64,000 nt of DNA from assembly GCF_009467795.1 (NCBI RefSeq), contig NZ_WIAX01000006.1, forward strand, positions 1 through 64,000, written 5' to 3'. Under the pieces are notes generated by a model. It was given only the letters and a program-made list of their open reading frames with translations. It was not told the origin of the DNA and searched no databases. Each line of letters begins with the position of its first letter. Position 1 is the first letter of the stretch. This document shows positions 23,881 through 32,492 of this stretch, one piece after another. Made by a program: the position numbers and the translations under genes. Origin of the DNA: Nesterenkonia halophila (lineage in GTDB: Bacteria > Actinomycetota > Actinomycetes > Actinomycetales > Micrococcaceae).

Positions 23881-25863
23881 ATGCTGAAACCACTCGTGCT
23901 GGCCGCCGACGTCGGCCGTCGCGCCGTCCGCACCGCCGCGAAGGCCCCGGGGGCCGATCTCGCCCTGGCCCGCGCCGTCGTCGCCGCCGGCCGCACAGTC
24001 CCCGCGGCCCGGGGCGACGCGCTGCGCCCGGACCGTTCGCGGCTGGGGGCGCTGCACGAGCAGGCCGCCGACGTGCTCTTCGCCGCCAACCCGGACGGGG
24101 CCGCGCGGCTGCTGGCCGCGACCGACGTCGCGAGGATCGACGACGCGGCCCGGCTCGAGCGCCTGGCCCGGCGATTCCTGGCCGTGGACGAGTACGAGGC
24201 CGCGCTGCGCATGCGTCGACGGGCCGTCGACCTGCAGCCGGAGAACCCCGTGCGCTGGGGCGCCCTCGCGGCGTCGCTGCGCCGCTCCGCCGCCGGCGGG
24301 CTGGTCCGTGACTCCGTCGCCGGCCTCGTCGAGGGGCCGGTGGCCGAGGAGGAGGCCGCGCGCCGCGCGCTGGCCCGTGCCGTGGAGCTGGCCGGCGACG
24401 ACCCGGAGATCCGCTTCGAGCTCGGCTGCCTGACCTTCGACCAGGGTCGGACCGAGGACGGGCTGGATCACCTGCAGGCCGCCGTGGCCCGCCGGCCCGA
24501 CGCCCGATGGCTGATCGAATACGCCCACCGCGCCCGACGGCCCCACGTGCTGCAGCTGGATCGTGCGCTGGACGCCTATGAGCAGGCCCTCGACCGGGCG
24601 CCGCACTCCAGCGTCGCGCTGCGCGGGGTCATCTCGGCCGGCGCCCGGGCAGGCCAGGACTGGCCGCGGCTCTGGGCCGCGGCGATGCGCTACGAGGCCG
24701 GCCTCCGCCGCGGGCTGGCGCGGCGGCAGGCGCTGGCCGCCGAGCTGGAGCCGCTGGTGACCGCGCCGCAGCTCGACGCCGAGCGGGCCGAGACGATCAT
24801 GGCGCTGCTCTTCCACGCCGAGACCCGCGGCATCCGGCTGCGCTGGGCGACCACGTCGCTCATCGTGCTGCGGCTGCAGTTCGCCGGTCGTCTGCGCGAC
24901 GGCTTCGCCCTGCGCCGGAGACTGGCCGAGCGCACGCTCGACTGGCTCGGCCGCTCCTCGGGCGGCCACGCTGGGCACCGGCAGAAGGTCCTCGCCGCGC
25001 TGGTGGCCCTCGGCCGCGAGGAGGAGGCGCTGGAGCTGATCGACCCGCTGCCCTGGGAGCCCGACAGTCGGAGGGGGCGTCGCCAGCTGGAGAAGCTGCG
25101 CGCCGACGCCCAGCTGGCCGCCGGGGAGCCGGGCCCCTATCTGGAGTACTCCTCGCGGGTCCGCTCCGAGGTGCCGCTGCCCGGCGAGGAGCGCATGGCC
25201 GCGCTGGTGGCCGGCCGCCGCGTCGCCGTCGTCGGACCGGCGCAGACCGACGATCAGCTGGGCGAGCTCATCGACACCTACGACGTCGTCGTCCGCACCC
25301 GGTTCCAGGCCGACTTCGTCGCCGAGAACGCCGCACGCCTCGGATCCCGCACCGACATCACCTACTACGCCGGCCGCGACCAGGAGCTGCTCGCCGCCGA
25401 GGGCGCCGCGGCCGCCGAGGCCGGGGATCTGGCGCTGGTGGTCGCCCGACCGCTGAGCATGGACGCCGCCCGCGGACTGCTGGGCGGCGAGCTGCCGGAG
25501 TGGCTGCGCGTGGCGCGCCACGACTTCTCGCTCTGCTACCACGGCGCCCTGCTGGGGGTGCCGCGCATCGTCTACGACGTGCTGCAGTTCGATCCGGCCG
25601 AGATCGCGCTGTTCCACGCCGACTTCTACGCCGGATCGCAGGCCTACTCCGCCGGGTACTGGGAGGAGCAGCACATCGGCTTCGGACCGTACTCGAAGAT
25701 GAACGACGTCATCGCCAGCCACGACCTCGCCGTCGACTTCCGGTTCATGCAGGCCGTCGCCGCCACCGGCCGGCTCACCGCCCACGGGGCCTCCGCCGAA
25801 GTCATGGCGCTGGACCTGGACGACTATCTGGAGCGGGTCGAGGCCGCTCCGCTCTTCGGCTGA
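23881..25863 (+). CDS. TPR-like protein with C-terminal GT29 (sialyltransferase)-like domain, copy A
   Basis: Protein of 660 aa that I could not match to a named family. Residues ~60-430 are helical with TPR-like units (YEAALRMRRRAVDLQPENP; AYEQALDRAPHSSVALRGV). From ~445 the sequence follows the layout of GT29 sialyltransferases. A sialylmotif-L-like block reads RRVAVVGPAQTDDQLGELID followed by TYDVVVRT. RTDITYYA comes next, then a motif-S-like block around LLGVPRIVYDVLQFDPAEI with LFHADFYAG. A motif-VS-like HDLAVD (H614-x4-D619) closes it. No membrane helix or signal peptide is clear. It stands 9 nt before a shorter paralogue. A role in a surface sialic-acid-like (nonulosonate) glycan is an inference; remote GT29 homology rests on motif order only. 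Confidence 0.6.
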   Translation: MLKPLVLAADVGRRAVRTAAKAPGADLALARAVVAAGRTVPAARGDALRPDRSRLGALHEQAADVLFAANPDGAARLLAATDVARIDDAARLERLARRFLAVDEYEAALRMRRRAVDLQPENPVRWGALAASLRRSAAGGLVRDSVAGLVEGPVAEEEAARRALARAVELAGDDPEIRFELGCLTFDQGRTEDGLDHLQAAVARRPDARWLIEYAHRARRPHVLQLDRALDAYEQALDRAPHSSVALRGVISAGARAGQDWPRLWAAAMRYEAGLRRGLARRQALAAELEPLVTAPQLDAERAETIMALLFHAETRGIRLRWATTSLIVLRLQFAGRLRDGFALRRRLAERTLDWLGRSSGGHAGHRQKVLAALVALGREEEALELIDPLPWEPDSRRGRRQLEKLRADAQLAAGEPGPYLEYSSRVRSEVPLPGEERMAALVAGRRVAVVGPAQTDDQLGELIDTYDVVVRTRFQADFVAENAARLGSRTDITYYAGRDQELLAAEGAAAAEAGDLALVVARPLSMDAARGLLGGELPEWLRVARHDFSLCYHGALLGVPRIVYDVLQFDPAEIALFHADFYAGSQAYSAGYWEEQHIGFGPYSKMNDVIASHDLAVDFRFMQAVAATGRLTAHGASAEVMALDLDDYLERVEAAPLFG

Positions 25864-25872
25864 GGTGCGGCC

Positions 25873-27567
25873 ATGGCGGTGAACCTCCACCACCTGCGGT
25901 ACAAGATCGCCGCGGCGGCGGTGCTCAAGGCCGGGGTGCGACGGGCGGCGCGGCTGCCGGGGGCGCGCGGCGCGGCGTCCGCCCTCGCCGAGCGGCTGCA
26001 GCCCGTCGGCGAGCCCACCGGCTCGCACCGCGGGATCGCGGCCACGCTGCTGCGGCAGACCGTGGGGCCTAGTCCCGGAGGCGACGCCGTCGCCCAGGAC
26101 GTCGTGGCCGGCCTGCTCCCCGCCGCGGCGCCGGAGCCCGCCCCGGATCTGCCCGCCCTGCGCGCCCGCGCCGACCAGGACCCCTCCGCCGGGAACCTCA
26201 TCGCCGTGGCCGCGGCGCTGCGGAGGTCCTATGTCGCCGACTTCGAGGCCTCCGCCGCCGCCTATGAGCAGGCCCTCGCGGCGAACCCCCGGGATCTGCG
26301 CGCCGTCGAGGGAGTGCTGGTCAGCGGAGCGCGGTCGCACTACGACTGGCCGCGGATCTGGCGCGCCGCGGCGACGCTGAAGCCGTCGCGGGGCCCGCTG
26401 GTCGCCGGCGCGCCCCTCTGGGAGGCGGTGGACCCGCTCTTCGCCCAGGACCCGGAGGCCGAGACGGTCGGCCGGGCGGTGCAGGCGCTCGACGCCCGCG
26501 CCGAGGAGGTCCCGCGGCTGCACCAGCTGCTGATCGAGACGCTGGCGGCGCGGCTGCAGCTGCTGGGCGCCTTCCGCGCCGGCGCCCGGATGCGCCGGAT
26601 GATGGCGGTCGACCGCGTCCGTGAGCTGGGCGGTATCCCGCTGGAGTCGGGCCTGTGGCTGAAGCACCTGCTGGGCGCGCTGGCACATCTCGAGGAGGAC
26701 GAGCGGCTGGCCCGCACGGCGGCACGGCCCCCGGTGGACCGCGCCGACCCGATCGTCGCCCGCCAGGCCGCGGCGCTGCAGGCCGACGCCGCCCTGTGGT
26801 CCGGCGATCCCACGCCGCTGCACGACCACGTCGCCGCCCGCGCCGCCGAGCTGACGCTGCCCGGCGAGGAGCGGATGCGCGAGCTGGTGGCCGGCCGGCG
26901 GGTCGCCGTCGTCGGCCCGGCCGCGCCGGACGCCGCCGTGGGCGAGCTCATCGACTCCCACGACGTCGTCGTGCGGACCAATCTGCGGCGGCCCCCGGGC
27001 CCCGAGGCCGCCGAGGAGATCGGGGCCCGGACCGACATCGCATACTACGCGGTCATCGACGTCGCCCGGACCGGCGAGCAGATCGCCCGACTGATCGAGG
27101 ACGGCGAGCTGCGGCTGGCGGTCACCCGCCCGCACGCGCTGCCGTTCTTCGGCGGCGATCTCGCCGGCCTGCCCGCAGGGCTCCGCCTGGCGCGCACCGA
27201 ATTCGGCCTGTACTTCCGCGGGGCCCCGATGGGCGTGCAGCGGATCCTCTACGACCTGCTGCAGTTCGCGCCGGCGGAGATCTCGCTGTTCCATGCCGAC
27301 TTCTACGTCGGCCCCGAGGTGACCACGGCCGGCTATCGCGACGAGGCGGCCAGCTTCGGCCCGCACTCGCTGGCCAACGACCCGGTGGTGATGCACGACC
27401 TCAGCTTCGAGTTCCGGTTCACCCGCCGGCTCGTCGGCGCCGGACTCGTCACCCCGCACGGCCGGGCGGCCGAGGTGCTGGCGCTGGACGAGGAGGACTA
27501 CCTCGCCCGGCTGGAGACGGGGCCGCTGGCCGCCGGACTGCCGGGAGGCGGGCTCCGACGGCGATGA
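25873..27567 (+). CDS. TPR-like protein with C-terminal GT29 (sialyltransferase)-like domain, copy B
   Basis: Paralogue of the preceding gene, 564 aa, with about 100 residues less in the helical part. It shares YEQALAANPRDLRAVEGVLVSGAR..DWPRIWRAA, then GEERMRELVAGRRVAVVGPA, GELIDSHDVVVRTN, ARTDIAYYA, and the block around GVQRILYDLLQFAPAEI with LFHADFYVG. HDLSFEFRF gives H508-x4-E513, the exact H-x4-E spacing of sialylmotif VS, where copy A has Asp. A GAGG ribosome site precedes the ATG and the two genes are surely one operon. The difference at the VS position suggests the copies differ in activity or acceptor. Function inferred only. Confidence 0.6.
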   Translation: MAVNLHHLRYKIAAAAVLKAGVRRAARLPGARGAASALAERLQPVGEPTGSHRGIAATLLRQTVGPSPGGDAVAQDVVAGLLPAAAPEPAPDLPALRARADQDPSAGNLIAVAAALRRSYVADFEASAAAYEQALAANPRDLRAVEGVLVSGARSHYDWPRIWRAAATLKPSRGPLVAGAPLWEAVDPLFAQDPEAETVGRAVQALDARAEEVPRLHQLLIETLAARLQLLGAFRAGARMRRMMAVDRVRELGGIPLESGLWLKHLLGALAHLEEDERLARTAARPPVDRADPIVARQAAALQADAALWSGDPTPLHDHVAARAAELTLPGEERMRELVAGRRVAVVGPAAPDAAVGELIDSHDVVVRTNLRRPPGPEAAEEIGARTDIAYYAVIDVARTGEQIARLIEDGELRLAVTRPHALPFFGGDLAGLPAGLRLARTEFGLYFRGAPMGVQRILYDLLQFAPAEISLFHADFYVGPEVTTAGYRDEAASFGPHSLANDPVVMHDLSFEFRFTRRLVGAGLVTPHGRAAEVLALDEEDYLARLETGPLAAGLPGGGLRRR

Positions 27568-27580
27568 CTCCGCCGGAGGT

Positions 27581-27604
27581 GTGGGAACGCGAGCGCTTTC
27601 CCAC
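27581..27604. terminator. Possible hairpin after the GT29-like pair
   Basis: GTGGGAA (27581-27587) and TTCCCAC (27598-27604) form a 7-bp stem with a 10-nt loop, 13 nt after the stop codon. A T-rich stretch overlaps the second arm. Modest evidence for termination. Confidence 0.35.
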
Positions 27605-27616
27605 AGTTTCCACGGG

Positions 27617-27645
27617 GCCATCGTGGCGACGAAGCCATCGTGGCG
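27617..27645. repeat. 12-bp direct repeat
   Basis: GCCATCGTGGCG occurs twice with a 17-nt period, about 35-60 nt before the -10 box of the histidine phosphatase gene. Could be paired operator half-sites; nothing else supports it. Confidence 0.4.
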
Positions 27646-27677
27646 GCGGGGGGGGCAGGGCGGGGCGCGCCGCCCGG

Positions 27678-27683
27678 TAGGCT
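27678..27683 (+). promoter_or_regulatory. -10 box TAGGCT of the histidine phosphatase gene
   Basis: TAGGCT lies 53 nt before the ATG; the leader contains the AGGAAGG ribosome site. Confidence 0.45.
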
Positions 27684-27736
27684 GGCGAGCTCGCGCAGCA
27701 GGCCCGTCGGAGGGACGGGGGAGAGGAAGGGATCGC

Positions 27737-28504
27737 ATGATCCGGGTGATCTGTGTCCGGCACGGGGAGACGGAGTGGAACATCGCCCACCGCCTGCAGG
27801 GCCGGTCGGCGGTGGATCTCGCGGCCAGCGGGGTCGCGCAGGCCCGTGCGGCCGGCCGCTACGTGCGTGGGCAGCATCCGACCGCCGGCTACGTCTCGCC
27901 GCTGTCCCGCACTCGGGCCACCTTCGACGCCTTCGGCCTGGACTTCGAGCCGACGGAGCGGGCCGATCTCGTCGAGCAGAGCCTCGGGGACTGGGAAGGT
28001 CGGAAGACCGCCGCAGTGCGCGACGGCGACGCCGAGCGGTACCGGGCGTGGAAGCGCGGGGAGGGCGCGCCGCCGCGCGGCGAGCCGACCGACGCCGTCG
28101 TCGAGCGCATGACCCGGGCGTTCTGCGGCATCGTCCGCGCCGCCGCCGAGCTGCCGGCCACCCCCTCGGTCGATGCCGAGCAGGACCTGCGCACCGTGGT
28201 CCTCGTCTCGCACGGCACCGCCACCAAGGCGCTGCTGGAGGGGCTCGGCCTGGCAGAGCGCTCGCAGGTCATCTCCCTGACGGCGGGGGCGATCAGCGTG
28301 GTCGACGTGCCGCTGCACGACGGACCGCTGAGTTCCTCGCTGCCCGGCGGGGGCGCCGCCGTCGCCGGCGGGGCCGAGGCCGAGGCGGAGATCATCCGTG
28401 GGCTGGACGACGCGCAGATCCGCTCCCGGGCCAGGCTGCGGATGTACAACCTGTCCCCGGAGGTGCTGGCGACGGCGGCCGGAACGGCGGAGACGTCCGC
28501 CTGA
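27737..28504 (+). CDS. Histidine phosphatase (phosphoglycerate mutase-like) family protein
   Basis: Protein of 255 aa of the histidine phosphatase superfamily. The catalytic motif RHGETEWN sits at the N-terminus, followed by LSRTRATF, the proton-donor stretch VEQSLGDWEGR, and VLVSHGTATKALLEGL with the second catalytic His. These are features of phosphatase-type members rather than the glycolytic mutase. The C-terminal ~70 residues are a variable acidic extension. Start fixed by AGGAAGG upstream of ATG 27737. Substrate unknown. Confidence 0.92.
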   Translation: MIRVICVRHGETEWNIAHRLQGRSAVDLAASGVAQARAAGRYVRGQHPTAGYVSPLSRTRATFDAFGLDFEPTERADLVEQSLGDWEGRKTAAVRDGDAERYRAWKRGEGAPPRGEPTDAVVERMTRAFCGIVRAAAELPATPSVDAEQDLRTVVLVSHGTATKALLEGLGLAERSQVISLTAGAISVVDVPLHDGPLSSSLPGGGAAVAGGAEAEAEIIRGLDDAQIRSRARLRMYNLSPEVLATAAGTAETSA

Positions 28505-28525
28505 GGCCGCCGGCGGGTCGGAGCC

Positions 28526-29182
28526 TCAGATCGTGACGTGGCCCTGCGGGGAGCGGAAGGTCACCGACATGATCCCGGGCGTGCCCGACGGGGCGACCCA
28601 GTCGACGTCGACGTCCTCGAAGGGATCGGCGTCGGGGCAGGACAGCCAGTCGGCCACGCGGTCGCGGGAGCCGGCGATGGACAGGCGGACCAGCTCGGCC
28701 TCCGGCTCGTAGGCCTGCGAGGGGTGGAGGTCCTCGGTGCCGTCGTCCCAGCGCAGCAGGTAGGGGACCTGGGGATCGGCGATGAGCCCCTTGATCCCGA
28801 TCTGCTGCCAGGTCAGCTCCTGGCCGTCGGGGAACTTGCGGTTGCCGGGGACGGCGCGGCGGCCCAGCCGCTCCTCAAAGGGGGCCAGGTCGTCGACGGT
28901 GACGCACCAGCCCATCCAGCCTCCGCCGACCTGCGAGCGGTTGCGCACCGCCTGGCCGAAGGGCGCCTTGTCCGCCGAGGGGTGGTCGAGCACCTCGACG
29001 ACTTCGAGGTACTGACGGTTCGCCAGCGGGATGATGGCGTTGCGCGTGCCGAAGCGCGGATGGATGCCGCCTCTGACGCGCTCCACCCCGAGTGCGGACA
29101 CGATCCGGTCGACTGTGGCGTCCATGCCATCGGGGCCCACCGCATAGGAGACGTGATCCAGACGCATCATGGGTGCATTCAT
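28526..29182 (-). CDS. VOC/glyoxalase-like domain protein
   Basis: Protein of 218 aa similar to the Glyoxalase_3 group: MRLDHVSYAVGPDGMDATVDRIVSAL at the start, IHPRFGTRNAIIPLANRQYLEVVEVLDHP, then MGWCVTVDDLAPFEERLGR, typical of a VOC fold with a metal-binding His and Glu (LDHVSY, YLEVVEV). The last part (DVDWVAPSGTPGIMSVTFRSPQGHV) may be a degenerate second repeat. CACGAT ends 6 nt before the ATG, a weak leaderless -10. Convergent with the phosphatase gene and divergent from SURF1. Substrate unknown. Confidence 0.85.
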   Translation of the reverse strand: MNAPMMRLDHVSYAVGPDGMDATVDRIVSALGVERVRGGIHPRFGTRNAIIPLANRQYLEVVEVLDHPSADKAPFGQAVRNRSQVGGGWMGWCVTVDDLAPFEERLGRRAVPGNRKFPDGQELTWQQIGIKGLIADPQVPYLLRWDDGTEDLHPSQAYEPEAELVRLSIAGSRDRVADWLSCPDADPFEDVDVDWVAPSGTPGIMSVTFRSPQGHVTI

Positions 29183-29188
29183 GCTCCC

Positions 29189-29194
29189 ATCGTG
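29189..29194 (-). promoter_or_regulatory. Possible -10 box CACGAT of the VOC gene
   Basis: CACGAT ends 6 nt before the ATG and keeps the A at position 2 and T at position 6; weaker than the other leaderless boxes. Confidence 0.3.
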
Positions 29195-29318
29195 ACACCG
29201 CCGTGGTCCGTCTCACGAATCCGGGCCGGTTCATGACGCCGGCCGCTGACCTGGGGTGATCTTCTACGGCATGTAGAAACACCCGGTCGGCGGCACGCGG
29301 CGCGGGGCCGCGGGCACG

Positions 29319-29324
29319 TATCCT
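29319..29324 (+). promoter_or_regulatory. -10 box TATCCT of the SURF1 gene (leaderless)
   Basis: TATCCT ends 6 nt before GTG 29331. Confidence 0.55.
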
Positions 29325-29330
29325 TGTCAG

Positions 29331-30278
29331 GTGCTCAAGACCGCTCTGCAGCCGAGATGGCTGGCGACCCTCGCCCTGGCGCTGATCCTCGCGACGGTGT
29401 TCGTGGTGCTCAGCGCCTGGCAGTTCGGCCGCTCGCAGATCGACGACGACGCCACCGGCGCGGACCCGGCGACGGCCGGCGCCTCACTCGAGGAGGCGCT
29501 GGACGACCCGACGCCGCTGACCGAGGTGATCCGCCCCGGCGAGCCGATGGGCGGTCCGCAGGCCGACACCGTGGTGAGCCTGGAGGGGGAGTTCGTCGAG
29601 GGCACCGAGGTGCTGATCGACCAGCGGCTCCAGGATGATCGCGAGGGCTACTGGGCGGTGGCCGCCTTCGCCGTCGACGGCGCCCCGGAGGGCCAGGTCA
29701 TCCCGGTGGTCCGCGGCTGGGTGGCCGATCCCGACGACGCCGACGCCGCGCCCTCGGACGATCAGCTCGCCGTGGTCGGCCGACTGCTGCCCACGGAGGC
29801 CCCGGAGGCCGAGCCGCGGCCCGACGGCCGTGTGCTGCCCTCGCTCTCCGTGGCCGAGCTGATCAACCGGTGGGACACCTCCTCCTACTCCGGCTTCGTC
29901 GTGGCCTTCTCCGCGCAGCCGGCGGAGGCGTCCGAGTCGGCCGGGCCGGCGGGGGAGCTCGACGGCGCTCAGGTCGACGCCGCCGCCGAGGACTCGCCGC
30001 TGGAGAGCGTCTGGGTCGGTCCGCAGCCTGAGGGCCCGCAGATCCACTGGCTCAACGTCTTCTACGGGGTGGAGTGGACGTTCTTCGCCGGCTTCGCGTG
30101 CTATCTGTGGTGGCGATTGGTCAGGGACGACCACGAGCGGCGCCTGGAGGAGGAGCGGCTGGATCGCGAGTGGGAGGAGCAGTGGCGCCGCGAGCAGCTG
30201 GCCCGACGCGCCGAGCAGTCCGGCCGCCCGGCCGGAGAGCCAGGATCTGATGGACCCGAGGAGCAGACGCATGACTGA
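29331..30278 (+). CDS. SURF1 family cytochrome oxidase assembly protein
   Basis: Membrane protein of 315 aa with the SURF1 layout: an N-terminal helix (WLATLALALILATVFVVLSAWQFGRSQ), a soluble extracytoplasmic domain, and a C-terminal helix (NVFYGVEWTFFAGFACYLWWRLVRDD). Family landmarks seen are AWQFGR, VIPVVRGWV, and HWLNVFYGVEW. The family helps assemble the haem a-containing cytochrome aa3 oxidase. The tail is long, charged and likely coiled. GTG start set by the -10 box. It overlaps the DUF3817 start by 8 nt. Confidence 0.92.
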   Translation: MLKTALQPRWLATLALALILATVFVVLSAWQFGRSQIDDDATGADPATAGASLEEALDDPTPLTEVIRPGEPMGGPQADTVVSLEGEFVEGTEVLIDQRLQDDREGYWAVAAFAVDGAPEGQVIPVVRGWVADPDDADAAPSDDQLAVVGRLLPTEAPEAEPRPDGRVLPSLSVAELINRWDTSSYSGFVVAFSAQPAEASESAGPAGELDGAQVDAAAEDSPLESVWVGPQPEGPQIHWLNVFYGVEWTFFAGFACYLWWRLVRDDHERRLEEERLDREWEEQWRREQLARRAEQSGRPAGEPGSDGPEEQTHD

Positions 30279-30765
30279 CCAGCCGACCCCCGACGACGAC
30301 CTCCCTCCCGCCCCGCCGCGGCCGAAGCAGCGCCGCTTCCAGGGCACCATCGCCCAGATCTCCGGGGCGCTGGGCTTCTACCGCGTCTGCGCCTACGTCA
30401 CCGGCATGATGCTGCTGCTGCTGGTGGCCAAGATGATCATGACCTACGCCGTCGGCGTCGAGCTCTACGCCGGCGGCACCGCCGAGGACGGTTCGGCCAA
30501 TGCGCTGGGCTTCCACAGCATCGGCTCGGTGGTCGGCGGGCAGGCCGTCTCGTACTGGGTGGCGGTGGTCCACGGCTGGATCTACGTGGTCTACCTGATC
30601 TCCGGCTTCCGGCTGTGGTTCCTGATGCGCTGGCCCTTCGGCCGGCTGGCGACGATCGTGCTCGGCGGCGTGGTGCCGTTGTTGAGCTTCATCGTCGAGC
30701 GCCGCATCGCCGGCGAGGCCCGCCGCGAGATGGAGCAGAACCCCGAGGCCGCCCGCCGGTACTGA
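30271..30765 (+). CDS. DUF3817 family membrane protein
   Basis: Protein of 164 aa. After a Pro-rich start come three helices (FYRVCAYVTGMMLLLLVAKMIM; AVVHGWIYVVYLISGFRLW; LATIVLGGVVPLLSFIVERR). GFYRVCAY, VHGWIYVVYL and the E-R pair in the last helix are typical of DUF3817, which commonly lies between SURF1 and guaA in Micrococcales. GAGGAG precedes the ATG, inside the end of SURF1. Role unknown. Confidence 0.9.
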   Translation: MTDQPTPDDDLPPAPPRPKQRRFQGTIAQISGALGFYRVCAYVTGMMLLLLVAKMIMTYAVGVELYAGGTAEDGSANALGFHSIGSVVGGQAVSYWVAVVHGWIYVVYLISGFRLWFLMRWPFGRLATIVLGGVVPLLSFIVERRIAGEARREMEQNPEAARRY

Positions 30766-30834
30766 GCTCCCGGCCCCGGGTGCCCGGATGCCCGGGTGCT
30801 CGGCGCCGGCGTCCGCACGGTCGGCGGTGTCCTT

Positions 30835-30840
30835 TAGGAT
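30835..30840 (+). promoter_or_regulatory. -10 box TAGGAT of guaA (leaderless)
   Basis: TAGGAT ends 6 nt before GTG 30847; no ribosome site is present. Confidence 0.6.
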
Positions 30841-30846
30841 GGACGA

Positions 30847-32445
30847 GTGACTTCTCAGCCTGCTTCCGAACGGCCCGCCCACGAGGCCCAGACCGTGCTG
30901 GTCGTCGACTACGGCGCCCAGTACGCTCAGCTCATCGCCCGCCGCGTGCGTGAGGCCCGCGTCTACTCCGAGGTCGTGCCGCACAGCCTCACCGCCGCCG
31001 AGATCCTCGAGCGTCGCCCGTCCGCGGTGATCCTCTCCGGCGGTCCCGCCAGCGTCTACGCCGACGGCGCGCCGTCGGTGGAGGAGGAGCTCTTCGCCGC
31101 CGGGGTGCCGGTGCTCGGCATCTGCTACGGCTTCCAGGCGATGGCCCACGCCCTCGGCGGCGAGGTCGCCCGCACCGGCGACCGCGAGTACGGCAAGACC
31201 GAGGTGCGGTCGACGAACGCCCCGCACTCGCTGCTGTCCGGCACCGACACCACCCAGACCACCTGGATGAGCCACAGCGACTCCGTGCAGGCCGCGCCGG
31301 CCGGCTTCGAGGTGCTGGCCTCCTCCGACGGCGCGCCGGTCGCGGCCTTCGCCGACGCGGACCGCCGCCTCTACGGCGTGCAGTGGCACCCTGAGGTCCG
31401 GCACTCGCCGCAGGGCCAGAAGGTGCTGGAGAACTTCCTCTACGACGGCGCGGGGCTGACGCCGGAGTGGACCACCGGCAACATCGTCGAGGAGCAGGTC
31501 GCCGCGATCCGCGAGCAGGTCGGCGACGCCCGGGCGATCTGCGGACTGTCCGGCGGCGTCGACTCCGCCGTCGCCGCCGCACTCGTCCAGCGCGCCATCG
31601 GCGAGCAGCTGACCTGCGTGTTCATCGATCACGGCCTGCTGCGCGAGGGCGAGGCCGAGCAGGTCGAGCGCGACTTCGTCGCCGCCACCGGGGCGAAGCT
31701 GCACGTCGCCGACGAGCGCGAGCGCTTCCTCACCGCCCTGGAGGGCGTCTCCGATCCCGAGCAGAAGCGGCGGATCATCGGCCGCGAGTTCATCCGCGCC
31801 TTCGAGGACGCCGAGGCCGCGGTGCTCTCCGCGGCCCACGCCGAGGGCGCGAAGGTCGAGTTCCTCGTCCAGGGCACGCTCTACCCCGACGTCGTCGAGT
31901 CCGGCGGTGGCGAGGGCGCGGCCAACATCAAATCCCACCACAACGTCGGCGGGCTGCCGGAGGACATGGTCTTCCAGCTCGTCGAGCCGCTGCGCGCCCT
32001 GTTCAAGGACGAGGTCCGCGCCGTCGGCGCCGAGCTGGGCCTGCCGGCCGAGATCGTCCAGCGTCAGCCCTTCCCGGGGCCGGGGCTGGGCATCCGCATC
32101 ATCGGCGAGATCACCGAGGACCGCCTGGAGGTGCTCCGCCGCGCCGACGCCATCGCGCGCGAGGAGCTCACCGCCTCCGGGCTGGACCAGGACGTCTGGC
32201 AGATGCCCGTGGTGCTTCTCGCCGACGTCCGGTCGGTGGGCGTGCAGGGCGACGAGCGCACCTACGGCCACCCGATCGTGCTGCGCCCGGTCAGCTCCGA
32301 GGACGCGATGACCGCCGACTGGTCGCGGCTGCCGCACGACCTGCTGTCGCGGATCTCCAACCGCATCACCAACGAGGTCTCCGAGGTCAACCGAGTGACC
32401 CTCGACGTGACCTCGAAGCCCCCGGGGACTATCGAATGGGAATGA
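30847..32445 (+). CDS. guaA: GMP synthase (glutamine-hydrolysing)
   Basis: GuaA, 532 aa, converts XMP to GMP using glutamine and ATP. The class I glutamine amidotransferase domain has the oxyanion region SGGPASV, the nucleophile GICYGFQ, and the His-Glu pair in VQWHPEV. The ATP pyrophosphatase domain has the P-loop [28 protein letters not shown] and [13 protein letters not shown]. The dimerisation domain ends [24 protein letters not shown]. The GTG start is fixed by the leaderless -10 box. It is followed after 47 nt by the helicase-like gene. Confidence 0.98.
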   Translation: MTSQPASERPAHEAQTVLVVDYGAQYAQLIARRVREARVYSEVVPHSLTAAEILERRPSAVILSGGPASVYADGAPSVEEELFAAGVPVLGICYGFQAMAHALGGEVARTGDREYGKTEVRSTNAPHSLLSGTDTTQTTWMSHSDSVQAAPAGFEVLASSDGAPVAAFADADRRLYGVQWHPEVRHSPQGQKVLENFLYDGAGLTPEWTTGNIVEEQVAAIREQVGDARAICGLSGGVDSAVAAALVQRAIGEQLTCVFIDHGLLREGEAEQVERDFVAATGAKLHVADERERFLTALEGVSDPEQKRRIIGREFIRAFEDAEAAVLSAAHAEGAKVEFLVQGTLYPDVVESGGGEGAANIKSHHNVGGLPEDMVFQLVEPLRALFKDEVRAVGAELGLPAEIVQRQPFPGPGLGIRIIGEITEDRLEVLRRADAIAREELTASGLDQDVWQMPVVLLADVRSVGVQGDERTYGHPIVLRPVSSEDAMTADWSRLPHDLLSRISNRITNEVSEVNRVTLDVTSKPPGTIEWE

Positions 32446-32492
32446 TCCCGCATCATCGTCCACGAGAAGGTGATCCTGCCGGAAGGTCAGAA

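Noticed and set aside
23671-27783. A 1,370-codon open frame on the minus strand opposite the GT29-like genes
   Set aside because: It has Gln/Gly/Arg-rich, domainless sequence and no start signal; long antisense frames are expected at this GC content, and the plus strand shows clear motifs.
30121-32463. A 780-codon antisense frame across guaA
   Set aside because: guaA on the other strand is unmistakable; the antisense product is a low-complexity shadow.
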